DNA from: Cytobacillus dafuensis
Lineage (GTDB): Bacteria > Bacillota > Bacilli > Bacillales > Cytobacillaceae
Assembly (NCBI RefSeq): GCF_007995155.1
Contig: NZ_CP042593.1
Location: 1,406,001 to 1,470,000 of the forward strand
Direction: 5' to 3'
Length of the DNA: 64,000 bases
In this document: piece by piece, positions 32,624 to 41,009 of the stretch
How the letters are laid out: every line of letters starts with the position of its first letter
How positions within the stretch are numbered: position 1 is the stretch's first letter
Notes under the pieces: generated by a model
What the model was told of the DNA's origin: nothing
Seen by the model: only the letters and a program-made list of their open reading frames with translations
The model's database searches: none
Position numbers and translations under genes: made by a program

Positions 32624-34398
32624 TTTTAAAAGAGTTAGAAATATATTCTTATAAAGAGAAGAAAGTTTTAAATACTTATCAATTCAATGAAGTAGGCGTA
32701 AATATAATATTGGGTGAAAAAAAAGACGAAAAGGATGAAGCAAATGGGGTTGGGAAGACAACTATGATAGAATGTCTTTCCTTCCTTTTAGGTGAAGAAG
32801 TACATGCATATTATAGAACTAACAAAATTCTATTAAGTAAAGATATTTTAATTACCCTTAAGGTTCATTCAAATGATATAGACTTCTTTTTAGCTAGGTT
32901 CATTAATACACCTGATAAGGGATATATATTATGGGACAAAAATATTATTTATGATTTAAATGATTGGGATATATATGAAGATAAGGATTATAAGAAGAAG
33001 GTCCAGAAAGAGATATTAGGTGATGAAAATAGCGATATTTCATTTGCTTCAATTAGAGAATATCTTTTAAGAGACGAACAAAACGGTTTTATAAAAGACT
33101 CATTAGGAATATCAGGTAGAAATGCAACTACTGAAAATAAGGTCTTAGCATTTTTATGTAATCTACCGTACAACTCAGAAACCGAAATAAAAAAGATAAC
33201 TAAGAAAATAAGTGATTTAAAAGATGAACAGAAGCTACTTTCTGCTACGATAGGAAAAACTATAGCTGAATTGAAATCAGAAAGATCTAAGTACAGGAGT
33301 ACAATTAAGAAACTTGAAAAAGATATAAATTCAATTGATATCAACAAGCAATATAATTTAAAAGCAACAGACTATAGTAGAAATAAAGCAGAATTAAATA
33401 ATATCCAAAGTGATATTTTTAAACTGGCTCATGTCAAAAACCAATATCAACAAAACATCGAGAACCTACAGAAAAAAGCAAAAGAAATTCAAGCACTTAG
33501 TGATATAGAACCTTTCTATGAACAGCTATTGGGATGGTTTCCAAATGAAATCACTCATAATTACGAGAAAGTAAAGAAATTTTATGATTTTATGGTTGAA
33601 AATAGAGGGAGCTATTTTGAAGGTAAAATTAAGAATATAGATGAGAAATTAAAAGATCTAAATAAGATGAAAGAAAACCTTGAAAAAACTTTGAAGAGTG
33701 ATTATAAGATACTCAAGAATAGCAGTCTAATAGAAGATATAAATACAATGATTGCAGATAGAGAAGAATTAAATACTAAAATAGCTGAGATAAATATTCA
33801 ATTGGGTAATCATGATAGATTAAAATCAATTACAAATGATATTAATGTGTTAAAGAGCGAAAGGTTAACATTAACACAAAAGAAAACGGATGAATTTAAT
33901 TCATATGAACAACATATTGAGGGATTGGAAAAGTTATTTCAAACTTTGTCTGAATTAGCTTATGATACGGCTGGAGTTTTCAATGTTGAATTTGAGAATA
34001 ATGTCAATGATAGAAAGAACTCTATAACAGGCAGAGTAAAAATAGAATGCAGTTTGCCTGACGATCGTTCACACGGTATCAATTATATGAAATTAAATAT
34101 GTTTGATTTAACATGGTTTATCTCTTCTTTAGAAAAAGAAGGCGGACATAATATTAACTTTTTAATACATGACGGCTCATATTCAAAACCAAACCCTTCA
34201 GTAAAGGCAAAAATTTTGAAGTATATTGACAAAAAGATTAAAGAACTTAAAAAAGGACAGTACTTCGTAACTCTGAATAAAGATGAATTATTAAAAGATG
34301 ATTTGGATTTCTTCGAAAATAATGGATACATTATTGCTAAGTTAGAACGAACAAAGGACAACACTAAAAGATTTTTTGGTTTTAAATTATATGAGTAG
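32620..34398 (+). CDS. DUF2326 family SMC/RecN-like ATPase
   Basis: 592 residues. Walker A in NGVGKTTMIECLSFLL (residues about 45-60), long coiled coil from about 190 to 420 (LKSERSKYRSTIKKLEKDI, IDEKLKDLNKMKENLEKTL), and a C-terminal region (MKLNMFDLTWFISSLEKEGG, NFLIHDGSYSKPN) typical of DUF2326, with the Walker B-like IHDGS. Acts as the ABC-type ATPase/sensor of ABC-3C defence systems. The operon ends with a hairpin at 34,415. Confidence 0.85.
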   Translation: MILKELEIYSYKEKKVLNTYQFNEVGVNIILGEKKDEKDEANGVGKTTMIECLSFLLGEEVHAYYRTNKILLSKDILITLKVHSNDIDFFLARFINTPDKGYILWDKNIIYDLNDWDIYEDKDYKKKVQKEILGDENSDISFASIREYLLRDEQNGFIKDSLGISGRNATTENKVLAFLCNLPYNSETEIKKITKKISDLKDEQKLLSATIGKTIAELKSERSKYRSTIKKLEKDINSIDINKQYNLKATDYSRNKAELNNIQSDIFKLAHVKNQYQQNIENLQKKAKEIQALSDIEPFYEQLLGWFPNEITHNYEKVKKFYDFMVENRGSYFEGKIKNIDEKLKDLNKMKENLEKTLKSDYKILKNSSLIEDINTMIADREELNTKIAEINIQLGNHDRLKSITNDINVLKSERLTLTQKKTDEFNSYEQHIEGLEKLFQTLSELAYDTAGVFNVEFENNVNDRKNSITGRVKIECSLPDDRSHGINYMKLNMFDLTWFISSLEKEGGHNINFLIHDGSYSKPNPSVKAKILKYIDKKIKELKKGQYFVTLNKDELLKDDLDFFENNGYIIAKLERTKDNTKRFFGFKLYE

Positions 34399-34414
34399 GT
34401 ATGTAAGAAAATAA

Positions 34415-34454
34415 GAATAACTCTTTCCAAAAAAGAAGGGGTTATTCTTTTTTG
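34415..34454 (+). terminator. terminator of the SIR2-DUF2326 operon
   Basis: GAATAACTC/GGGTTATTC arms followed by TTTTTT. Confidence 0.7.
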
Positions 34455-34476
34455 TATATTAGAGGGTTGTGGATTA

Positions 34477-34506
34477 TTGTAAATAAAGGAATGTAATTGG
34501 TATAAT
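34477..34506 (+). promoter_or_regulatory. extended -10 promoter
   Basis: TTGTAA, 18-bp spacer, TGGTATAAT (extended -10, TATAAT at 34,501-34,506). The ATG at 34,505 is part of the -10 box, so it cannot be the start for this transcript. Confidence 0.6.
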
Positions 34507-34543
34507 GGAAACGCTATATAAAATAGAAAAAGCGGGTGTAAAT

Positions 34544-36262
34544 GTGATTAAGTTTGTAATGGTAAATCCAACTGAGGATATTCCTGTAAATTATATTGAT
34601 AACTTTGTTCGTGATTTAGCCCATAACCAAGATATTATAAAATCTTGTGATGTTTATGACACTACACAGTTTGGTGAGAAAATTAAACTAGAGTCAGAAA
34701 ATAGTAGATTGTATTTTATTGAAACAGAAATATATACATACAATAATTCAAAACATCTTTTTGTATCCATCGTCCCTCAATTTATAAATCAAGAATTTGA
34801 TAAAGATTTGTCTGAACTAAAGTTCATTATTAAAAACAGTTTAAGAAAAGATTGGGAAGAATGTATTTGGTTAAAAGATGAACAGTCAAGTAGTTTTGCC
34901 AAAGAACTTTATGCAGATATTCATGAATTAGAAAACCAATTGAGGCAGTTTATTAACATAGTAATGATTAGAAACTTCGGAGTCAATTGGTGGGACAAAT
35001 ACACTACGAGAAAAATAAAAGATAAATATAAAGCCAGATTTTCTTCATATAAACGTGTTGCTCAATCATATGCTAATGTAAGTGATCGCCTTTTATCAAT
35101 AGATACTGATGATTTACTTGAAATAATGACACTTAAGATAAATAAATTTGCTCCTGAAAATGATCATGTTGTAACAAATTTATTGGAGTCTTTAAAAGAA
35201 ACAGGTGATATTAGTACTGTTGCGGCTGAGTATAAAAAGGTTATTGAAAAATTAAGAAAAGAGTGTGAGGTTGAAATAGACTTGTGGGATAGCTTGTTTG
35301 GAAAGTACTTTCCTGAAGGCTTTATAGATGAGTGGTCTGATTTCGGTAAAAATAGAAACCATGTTGCCCATAATAAACTTCTTGATCTTAATGCCTATAA
35401 AACAATAAAGAAAAGTATTAAAGCAGTTGCCACATCACTATCTAGTGCAGAAAAAAAATTCAATGATACTAGTTTTTCTGATGAAGAGAAAGAAATTATA
35501 CAAGAGATTGAGGAAGAACGAAAAGCTGAATTAGAAATGTTGGAATTTGAAAGAATGGAGTCAGAAGCAGGTATTAGAATTTTAGATAGTTCATCGATTT
35601 GTGAAATATTTGCAGAAAATGTATCAGGCTATATTGAGTCGATTAGAGATAGTATATATTTTAGGGATGATTTAGAGACGGAACCTAGTACCTTCTCTTA
35701 TGGTGAAGGCACAGATAATGAATTGTTAAGTATCCAAAGTAAACTAACAGAAAATAAATTGGTTATTACTTCAAATCTAGAAATCGATGAAGAGAGTGGT
35801 GGAGAAAGTGTTTTAACTCTTAAATTACTTAGTAATGGCGAGTTAGTCGAAACCTGTAATCTAACTTATACAAATGGTGAAGCAGAACTAGCGGATGACC
35901 AAAGTTACTATCTTCCAACTAAATATAATAAGTTTTCTGAGGGATTGATAAGTGAATTTATTAATGAAGTAGAGTCGCAAATCGCTAATTTATTTCCTAA
36001 CTTAGTTAAAAAAGTGGAAAGTGCAAAGTACGAAGCAGCTAAGAATGGTGGGAAGTATCCTGTTGCAGATAGTGAATGTGAAGAATGTTCTGAGCAATAC
36101 ATTTGTATAGATGACTCTATATGTGAGATTGGTACTTGCGTAAATTGTGGACATTTTAATGAAATACAAAAATGTGACCGTTGTGACCAATATTACAACC
36201 CTGAGGTTGAAGGCAATTCTTCATTTTGTCAAGGATGTGTGGATTATATTGATAAACAATAA
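34544..36262 (+). CDS. HEPN-like protein with C-terminal zinc knuckles
   Basis: About 572 residues. GTG 34,544 is chosen because the in-frame ATG 34,505 overlaps the -10 box. Residues near 280-300 read WSDFGKNRNHVAHNKLLDL, with the HEPN ribonuclease motif Rx4H (RNHVAH). The flanking helical region (ELYADIHELENQLRQFINIV) also fits HEPN. The last 70 residues hold CxxC pairs (CEECSEQYIC, CVNCGHF, CDRCDQYY, CQGCVDY), probably zinc ribbons for nucleic-acid or target binding. Alone, next to a defence operon: a candidate RNA-cleaving abortive-infection effector. Confidence 0.65.
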   Translation: MIKFVMVNPTEDIPVNYIDNFVRDLAHNQDIIKSCDVYDTTQFGEKIKLESENSRLYFIETEIYTYNNSKHLFVSIVPQFINQEFDKDLSELKFIIKNSLRKDWEECIWLKDEQSSSFAKELYADIHELENQLRQFINIVMIRNFGVNWWDKYTTRKIKDKYKARFSSYKRVAQSYANVSDRLLSIDTDDLLEIMTLKINKFAPENDHVVTNLLESLKETGDISTVAAEYKKVIEKLRKECEVEIDLWDSLFGKYFPEGFIDEWSDFGKNRNHVAHNKLLDLNAYKTIKKSIKAVATSLSSAEKKFNDTSFSDEEKEIIQEIEEERKAELEMLEFERMESEAGIRILDSSSICEIFAENVSGYIESIRDSIYFRDDLETEPSTFSYGEGTDNELLSIQSKLTENKLVITSNLEIDEESGGESVLTLKLLSNGELVETCNLTYTNGEAELADDQSYYLPTKYNKFSEGLISEFINEVESQIANLFPNLVKKVESAKYEAAKNGGKYPVADSECEECSEQYICIDDSICEIGTCVNCGHFNEIQKCDRCDQYYNPEVEGNSSFCQGCVDYIDKQ

Positions 36263-36287
36263 AAACAGCCTTTTGGCTGTTTTTTTA
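36262..36287 (+). terminator. terminator of the HEPN-like gene
   Basis: AAACAGCC/GGCTGTTT with loop TTTT and a T run, starting at the stop codon. Confidence 0.85.
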
Positions 36288-37477
36288 GTTTCCTTAAAAT
36301 ATAGGTTTTTATATTTGAGTTTAAGAAAACCAAATTAATTAAGACAGTAGATCCTCTTTTGGACATTGACGTACAATTGTAATTCGAAAATTTTTAATAC
36401 AGAGAGATTAAGCAATACCAAAAGAATGACTGCATTTACTTATTCATTCGGCACTGGGTAGGGATAATGTAAAAAAGCGGTTAATACCGCTTCAATTATT
36501 AAGTAGTTATAGTCGCCACTGAAAATGTCTGTGAAATGTATTCAACACATGAGAAGTGTTGTAACAGAAGAAGCAGGTGAAAATATGCACCTGCATTACA
36601 CATCCAAATCATTTTACACAAATTTTACACATTGCCACTGTAAAACCTTATTAAAACAATACTTTGACCGTTATTTCAACCCCGACCACCGGTATCATGA
36701 AACTGCTTGCCATGCAGTGAAATCAATGTTTCTTACACATTGTAAGAAGCGTTTTTTTTTATCTTTAATAGGATTCATATAAAAATATCGTGTGCGTACC
36801 CCTGTCATTAAACAGCCAGGAATAAAAAATGGCAAGGCGTACAAACGAATTATCAATTGAAGAATAATCCATTATTAACTTACCAAAAGTAGTATAGGAA
36901 ATTGACTCCAAATATAGATAAGACTTGTATCTTACCAAGATATAGGTTGTACTTTTTATTCAATTCTTTTCAATTAGTTGCTTATCCATTACATTTTAAT
37001 TCTCTAATTCATTTTATGATAGTAGTTATAAAAGATTGGAGATGAACTTATGGCTGTATTATGTTGAATCGACAACCCTTACTTGTTGTTTGCCAAAAAA
37101 TTGAAGAAGGAGGACCAGCACCGTTTTGCGAGGTTTCACTAAAGCCAAATACTCTTTTGTCGGGTCTTTTACTGCAGATAATTGTGGAGAATATCATAAT
37201 ATGGCACAATCTGCGAGAGTGCATGCAGCTGAAAAAAATGGAGATTAATGTAAGATTTTAAGTTATTGTTTGAGAAAGAAGTTGTGGATGCAACTCTTTT
37301 CTTTTGTGTTGAGATTGTACAATACAATCTTTTGTTATTTATTTTAGTTTAATTTTGTAAAATTAGACCATGACCTAAATGAACAATTTTACAGCTTTAT
37401 TAGTAAAAGTAGGCTTGGAAAAATTAATAAGGAAGGAACCAGTTGATTCCTTCCTCTATCACATTATTGAAGATAAC
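36288..37477. other. 1.2-kb intergenic, hairpins and decayed sequence
   Basis: Terminator-like stems: GCGGT/ACCGC near 36,477-36,492; GCAGGTG/CACCTGC near 36,570-36,592; CTTACA/TGTAAG with a T run near 36,732-36,760. Around 37,030-37,250 a ribosome site and ATG (MAVLC then stop) precede sequence open in alternating frames (SFTADNCGEYHNMAQSARVH), probably a frameshifted small gene. No intact gene supported. Confidence 0.45.
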
Positions 37478-38119
37478 TTAGTTTGTATTTGCATAACGAG
37501 TATATCTGATGTAGGAAAAGAAGAAAGCTGAGAGAATTGTTAAAACCAATATAATAAAAAAGCTTGATAGTATTAAATTTTTAGGAAGGAGAATTGAGAA
37601 TATCATAACAAATCCTCCAAAGAATAATGCATAGGAAACAGTTCTAGATACTTGATGCCACAAATCATAAGTTGCTTGCTTTAGTGAATTTTCTTTAGTA
37701 CCTTCTTTTAATTGAAGACGAGGTAGTAAGTTCCCAGTAATAATAAAAACAATTCCAACGATTATTGGCAATAAAAGTAAAATATTTAACTGGTTTCCTA
37801 AACCAATATAAATGATGGCACAATGGAGAATTAATAGGACAATGTTCAGAGCTAAAGAAATACTGTCTAAAATCTTTCCTAATCGTTTAAAGACTTCCGA
37901 CTGCTTTCCCCATATGGTAATAACTGAAAGTGCAAGGCTACTAATAATCATTGAGAATGGTATTACAAACAGTATCAAGTCTTTTGAAGCATAATCAGTA
38001 GGTGACCCTTTAAGGTTGGCAAATTTACTAGGTATTTCACTCGGCAAATCCTTATAAAAATAAAAGCTTAATCCAAGAGCAAGAGCTACGGTCAACCAAA
38101 CAAAAAATTTTCTTATCAT
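37478..38119 (-). CDS. sdpI: SdpI-like immunity membrane protein (DUF1648/SdpI)
   Basis: 213 residues, six hydrophobic helices. N-terminal DUF1648 segment (LPSEIPSKFANLKGSPTDYASK) and C-terminal SdpI-type region (GNLLPRLQLKEGTKENSL, LWHQVSRTVSYALFFGG). In B. subtilis SdpI protects against the SDP cannibalism toxin and sequesters the repressor SdpR when toxin is bound. The start directly abuts the SdpR stop. No sdpABC toxin genes are nearby, so this is an orphan immunity/sensor unit. Confidence 0.85.
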   Translation of the reverse strand: MIRKFFVWLTVALALGLSFYFYKDLPSEIPSKFANLKGSPTDYASKDLILFVIPFSMIISSLALSVITIWGKQSEVFKRLGKILDSISLALNIVLLILHCAIIYIGLGNQLNILLLLPIIVGIVFIITGNLLPRLQLKEGTKENSLKQATYDLWHQVSRTVSYALFFGGFVMIFSILLPKNLILSSFFIILVLTILSAFFFSYIRYTRYANTN

Positions 38120-38398
38120 TTATTCTTCTCCTCCTTTATTGCTTTTCATATGAATAGCCCACTTCATGATATCTTGTAAAACAGTCGTATTAAGTGAATA
38201 ATAAACATACTGTCCCTGTTTGTGGGAAATCACAAGTTCTGAATTTTTTAAAATGCTCAGGTGCTGTGAGATTCCGGGTTTACTCATGTTGAAATGATTT
38301 GCAATTTCGCCAGATGTCATATCCCCTTCTTTTAATAAATCTAAAATTTTTCTTCTATTGTCATCAGAAAGAGCTTTAAAAATATCACCTAAGGACAC
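38120..38398 (-). CDS. sdpR: SdpR-like ArsR-family autorepressor
   Basis: 92 residues; GTG start behind AAAGGAGGT. Winged helix typical of ArsR/SdpR: IFKALSDDNRRKILDLLKEG, MTSGEIANHFNMSKPGISQH, LSILKNSELVISHKQGQYV. No metal-binding Cys motif. Represses its own operon with sdpI in the known system. A palindrome 59 bp upstream of the start is a likely operator. Confidence 0.85.
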   Translation of the reverse strand: MSLGDIFKALSDDNRRKILDLLKEGDMTSGEIANHFNMSKPGISQHLSILKNSELVISHKQGQYVYYSLNTTVLQDIMKWAIHMKSNKGGEE

Positions 38399-38456
38399 AA
38401 TTTTTGTACCTCCTTATAAAAGAAAATGATCCTTTAAAAAGTATATCCTTAATTAA

Positions 38457-38472
38457 TTAAGTAAATACTTAA
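38457..38472. promoter_or_regulatory. candidate SdpR operator
   Basis: Perfect palindrome TTAAGTA-AA-TACTTAA upstream of the sdpRI start, in an A+T-rich promoter region. Confidence 0.5.
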
Positions 38473-38654
38473 ATATAGTTTATTATGGCATTTTCTTTTT
38501 GTCAATAAGTCCCATGAAATAAAGAGGCACTTTTTGATTAAGTTTAAAAATTGTCGATAATACAAGGCTCTTTCCGTTCTATAGGTGCTGTGGGGTGAAG
38601 TAATATTATGTCGGTATGGATCCTGTACGCTTTATAAATATTCACCAAAATAAT

Positions 38655-38690
38655 AAAAAGACGATCAAATAGAATTCGATCGTCTATATA
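38655..38690 (-). terminator. terminator of the regulator-pheromone operon
   Basis: AGACGATC/GATCGTCT arms; on the minus strand followed by TTTTTATTATTTT. Confidence 0.8.
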
Positions 38691-38708
38691 TCCATAATAC
38701 AAGCAATC

Positions 38709-39119
38709 CTATACAACAGTGAAAATTTCACTATCCGGAAATATCTCATGACCGTCAGGGAAAATCTCATGACCGTCAGGGAAAATCTCATGACCGTCAG
38801 GGAAAATCTCATGACCGTCAGGGAAAATTTCATGACCGTTCAGGGCTATCTCATGACCGTCAGGGAAAATCTCATGACCGTCAGGGAAAATTTCATGACC
38901 GTTCAGGGCTATCTCATGACCGTCAGGGAAAATCTCATGACCGTTTAGGGCAATCTCATAGAGAAGTGATCCACCGATATTTTCATCCTTAAATGATTCA
39001 AACGCTAGTAAATTATCGTTACCGACTGTGGAATTATCATTTGCAGGGGTGCTTATACCTACAAATAGTAATAATGAAGCAAATAATAATACAATCGAAT
39101 TATAAATATTGTTTTTCAT
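38709..39119 (-). CDS. secreted precursor with tandem 7-residue repeats, candidate multi-copy pheromone
   Basis: 136 residues; ATG behind TAAGGAGAAC, 11 bp after the stop of the HTH-TPR regulator. Residues 1-25 are a Sec-type signal (SIVLLFASLLLFVGISTPA). A polar spacer follows to residue 54, then from 55 tandem heptads: EIFPDGH seven times and EIALNGH three times, mixed, then a degenerate EIFPDS and the tail EIFTVV. Short peptides cut from an exported precursor next to a TPR regulator are the hallmark of RRNPP quorum sensing (Rap-Phr, PlcR-PapR, NprR-NprX), where precursors normally hold one copy. The active peptide length is unknown. Confidence 0.8.
   Translation of the reverse strand: MKNNIYNSIVLLFASLLLFVGISTPANDNSTVGNDNLLAFESFKDENIGGSLLYEIALNGHEIFPDGHEIALNGHEIFPDGHEIFPDGHEIALNGHEIFPDGHEIFPDGHEIFPDGHEIFPDGHEIFPDSEIFTVV
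38730..38957 (-). repeat. 21-bp coding tandem repeats
   Basis: Eleven units of 21 bp (plus-strand unit ATGACCGTCAGGGAAAATCT plus C), with a 42-bp higher-order pair (EIALNGH-EIFPDGH) repeated almost exactly. Near-identity at DNA level points to recent slippage or unequal crossing-over; copy number may vary between strains. Confidence 0.9.
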
Positions 39120-39130
39120 TTTAGTTCTCC

Positions 39131-40393
39131 TTATAGTAAATTTTTTTGTGCTGTATGGGCAATTTTATATAGCTTGACAGCTTCTTTATACTGAAAGTTT
39201 GATTCTAGACTTATTGCGAGTATTTCCGCGTATTCCATAACATAAATCCATTGGTTTTTTTTAGTGAAAAAGTCTATTACCTCTTTAATATACTGCCTGT
39301 TTTCAAAGATTGAGTCATTTATTTGTAATTCAAGCATGTTAAAATGGTGTTTATATTCTTCATCTTTTGAAAGTATACTTCTTGCTTTCTTTATCACCTC
39401 CTTCATTTCTTTGTGTTGTTTAATCTTTTTATATTCTCGGGCAAGGCAAAAGTAAGTTATTATAAGTCTATTAACACGGTACTCTGGGATATAATGTAAA
39501 CTTTTGTGGTAATAGACAATTGCGTCTAGGGATTTATCTTGTAAGCTATAGAGGTACCCTAAGTTATGATTGATAATTCCTGTATAACTATCGTGATTAA
39601 TTGCTTTTGCTATTTTAATCGCTTTTTCGTAATACTCAATTGCTTTACTGTAACTCTTTGTCCTGCCTTCATTTATCCCCAAAATTACATAAAGCTTAAT
39701 TTGTTTTAAATGATCTAATATTTTATCAGCAATACGCAGGCTTTTTAAAGCGAATTCTTTTGTTCTATGCGTTTGGTGAAGTTTTCCATAACATAAAGAA
39801 AGATAGTAAAAGATATCACTTATTTCATAATCATAGGTGTCTGAATGTTTGGTGAAACTTTGAATCTTCTCTAAAGACTGCAAAAGTTGTTCCTCTGCTT
39901 CACAAAAATTACTTTGTACATAATACCCCATACCAGAAAAGTAATAATAAAAGAATAGTAAATCACTTGACATAGTAGATTGGTATTTTGTTAAAGCATG
40001 TAAAAGTGTATCAATTTTTGCAAATTCTTCTGTTTTAATAAAATACTTAATATTGAAGATTTTAAATTTTAAAGCTTGATACGAGTCTTTTTGAGAGATA
40101 AATAGACTATTAAGTTCTTCATATTCCTTATTCAAAATTTCCTTATCTGTATTTACTTTAAGTAATTCATACCAGTTTTCTATTTTTTTGCCTATTTCAT
40201 TCTCATCAAAATTTCTTATAGTGTTTAAGGAAATCTTCATTCTTTCACACAACAACCGAAGAATGTCTTCGCTAGGTTCCATATTATTATTTTCTACTTT
40301 ACTTAAATATGATGGGGAACATACTCCTTTGCAAAGCTCTTCTTGGGTTAAATTTGCATTAATTCTATAATATTTAATTCGGCTACCAATCAT
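39131..40393 (-). CDS. HTH-TPR transcriptional regulator, RRNPP type
   Basis: About 420 residues; ATG 40,393 lies behind AAAGGAGGAATTATA (the frame is open further but has no site). Residues 1-60 are an XRE-type HTH (IGSRIKYYRINANLTQEEL, PSYLSKVENNNMEPSEDIL). The rest is a helical TPR array (YYYYFSGMGYYVQSNFCEAEEQLL, SKAIEYYEKAIKIAKAINHD, YHKSLHYIPEY). This is the build of PlcR/NprR-like receptors, in which an imported short peptide binds the TPR groove and changes DNA binding. Co-transcribed with the repeat peptide gene and divergent from the biosynthetic operon. Confidence 0.85.
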   Translation of the reverse strand: MIGSRIKYYRINANLTQEELCKGVCSPSYLSKVENNNMEPSEDILRLLCERMKISLNTIRNFDENEIGKKIENWYELLKVNTDKEILNKEYEELNSLFISQKDSYQALKFKIFNIKYFIKTEEFAKIDTLLHALTKYQSTMSSDLLFFYYYFSGMGYYVQSNFCEAEEQLLQSLEKIQSFTKHSDTYDYEISDIFYYLSLCYGKLHQTHRTKEFALKSLRIADKILDHLKQIKLYVILGINEGRTKSYSKAIEYYEKAIKIAKAINHDSYTGIINHNLGYLYSLQDKSLDAIVYYHKSLHYIPEYRVNRLIITYFCLAREYKKIKQHKEMKEVIKKARSILSKDEEYKHHFNMLELQINDSIFENRQYIKEVIDFFTKKNQWIYVMEYAEILAISLESNFQYKEAVKLYKIAHTAQKNLL

Positions 40394-40582
40394 TATAATT
40401 CCTCCTTTTTCGACTTGAGAAAGTTTGTGAACAAAACATGTGTTTTTCCTTGTAAATTTATGTAATTTTCTCAATAGGATACAAATAAATACTGTGGTAG
40501 ATTATTACTATAAACAAGTTATCAAACAGTGAAGTAGGCCCTACCAATTGTTTTCTTTATTTTAGATGCAAGGAGGTGTTAA

Positions 40583-40708
40583 ATGTATAAAAATCTTTCG
40601 TATTTATTCTCTATATATGCTCTTAGCTCTGTTTCTACTTATGTTGCTTGGCAAATTTTAAAAAAGCGTAACAAAAAATTTATTAGTATTACATATGGAA
40701 GATCCTAG
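40583..40708 (+). CDS. 41-residue small membrane protein
   Basis: ATG behind a perfect AAGGAGGTG. Sequence MYKNLSYLFSIYALSSVSTY then VAWQILKKRNKKFISITYGRS: one membrane helix and a basic tail. It lies between the regulator and the biosynthetic genes, in the same direction as the latter. It could be a regulated peptide or an operon leader. Function unknown. Confidence 0.55.
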   Translation: MYKNLSYLFSIYALSSVSTYVAWQILKKRNKKFISITYGRS

Positions 40709-41009
40709 ATATGCTGTCACCTTGTAGGTCATATTCCTTACCCACTAAATGTCTATATACGTGTTAAAAATACCATTAAACACCTCCGCAGATCATCAAG
40801 TAGGAAAGTTTTCAATTGTTTTAGGGCTTGTTTCTTAATGGAAATGGTATTATCACCCTATTTATTTCATATTTTGTAAATATTTATTTTTAATATTATC
40901 AATGTTTTGTCGCATTGTGTATTGAAATGTGTGAAAATTTACAATTTTTTTATTTTATCAACAGTTTTTTACACAATGAAATTTGTTGTCTCATAAGGAG
41001 AGGTTAAAC
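40709..41009 (+). promoter_or_regulatory. upstream region of the biosynthetic operon
   Basis: A+T-rich 300 bp with an exact 9-bp inverted pair CATTGTGTA (40,913-40,921) and TACACAATG (40,970-40,978), 48 bp apart, just before the first gene. Possible binding site for the HTH-TPR regulator. No convincing -35/-10 pair is seen, which fits activator dependence. Confidence 0.35.

Noticed and set aside
36525..36782. 85-codon plus-strand frame
   Set aside because: Composed largely of hairpin and terminator sequence, His/Cys-rich by chance, with no ribosome site.
37061..37261. 66-codon plus-strand frame
   Set aside because: The upstream ribosome site and ATG are in another frame that stops at once; the area looks like a frameshifted remnant, not an intact gene.
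38748..38948. Plus-strand frame of repeated MTVRENL/MTVRENF units
   Set aside because: It is the antisense shadow of the 21-bp repeats. It lacks a ribosome site and signal peptide, while the minus-strand frame has both and is paired with the regulator.
38712..38957. CRISPR array
   Set aside because: The 21-bp units are contiguous with no unique spacers, and they encode regular heptads.
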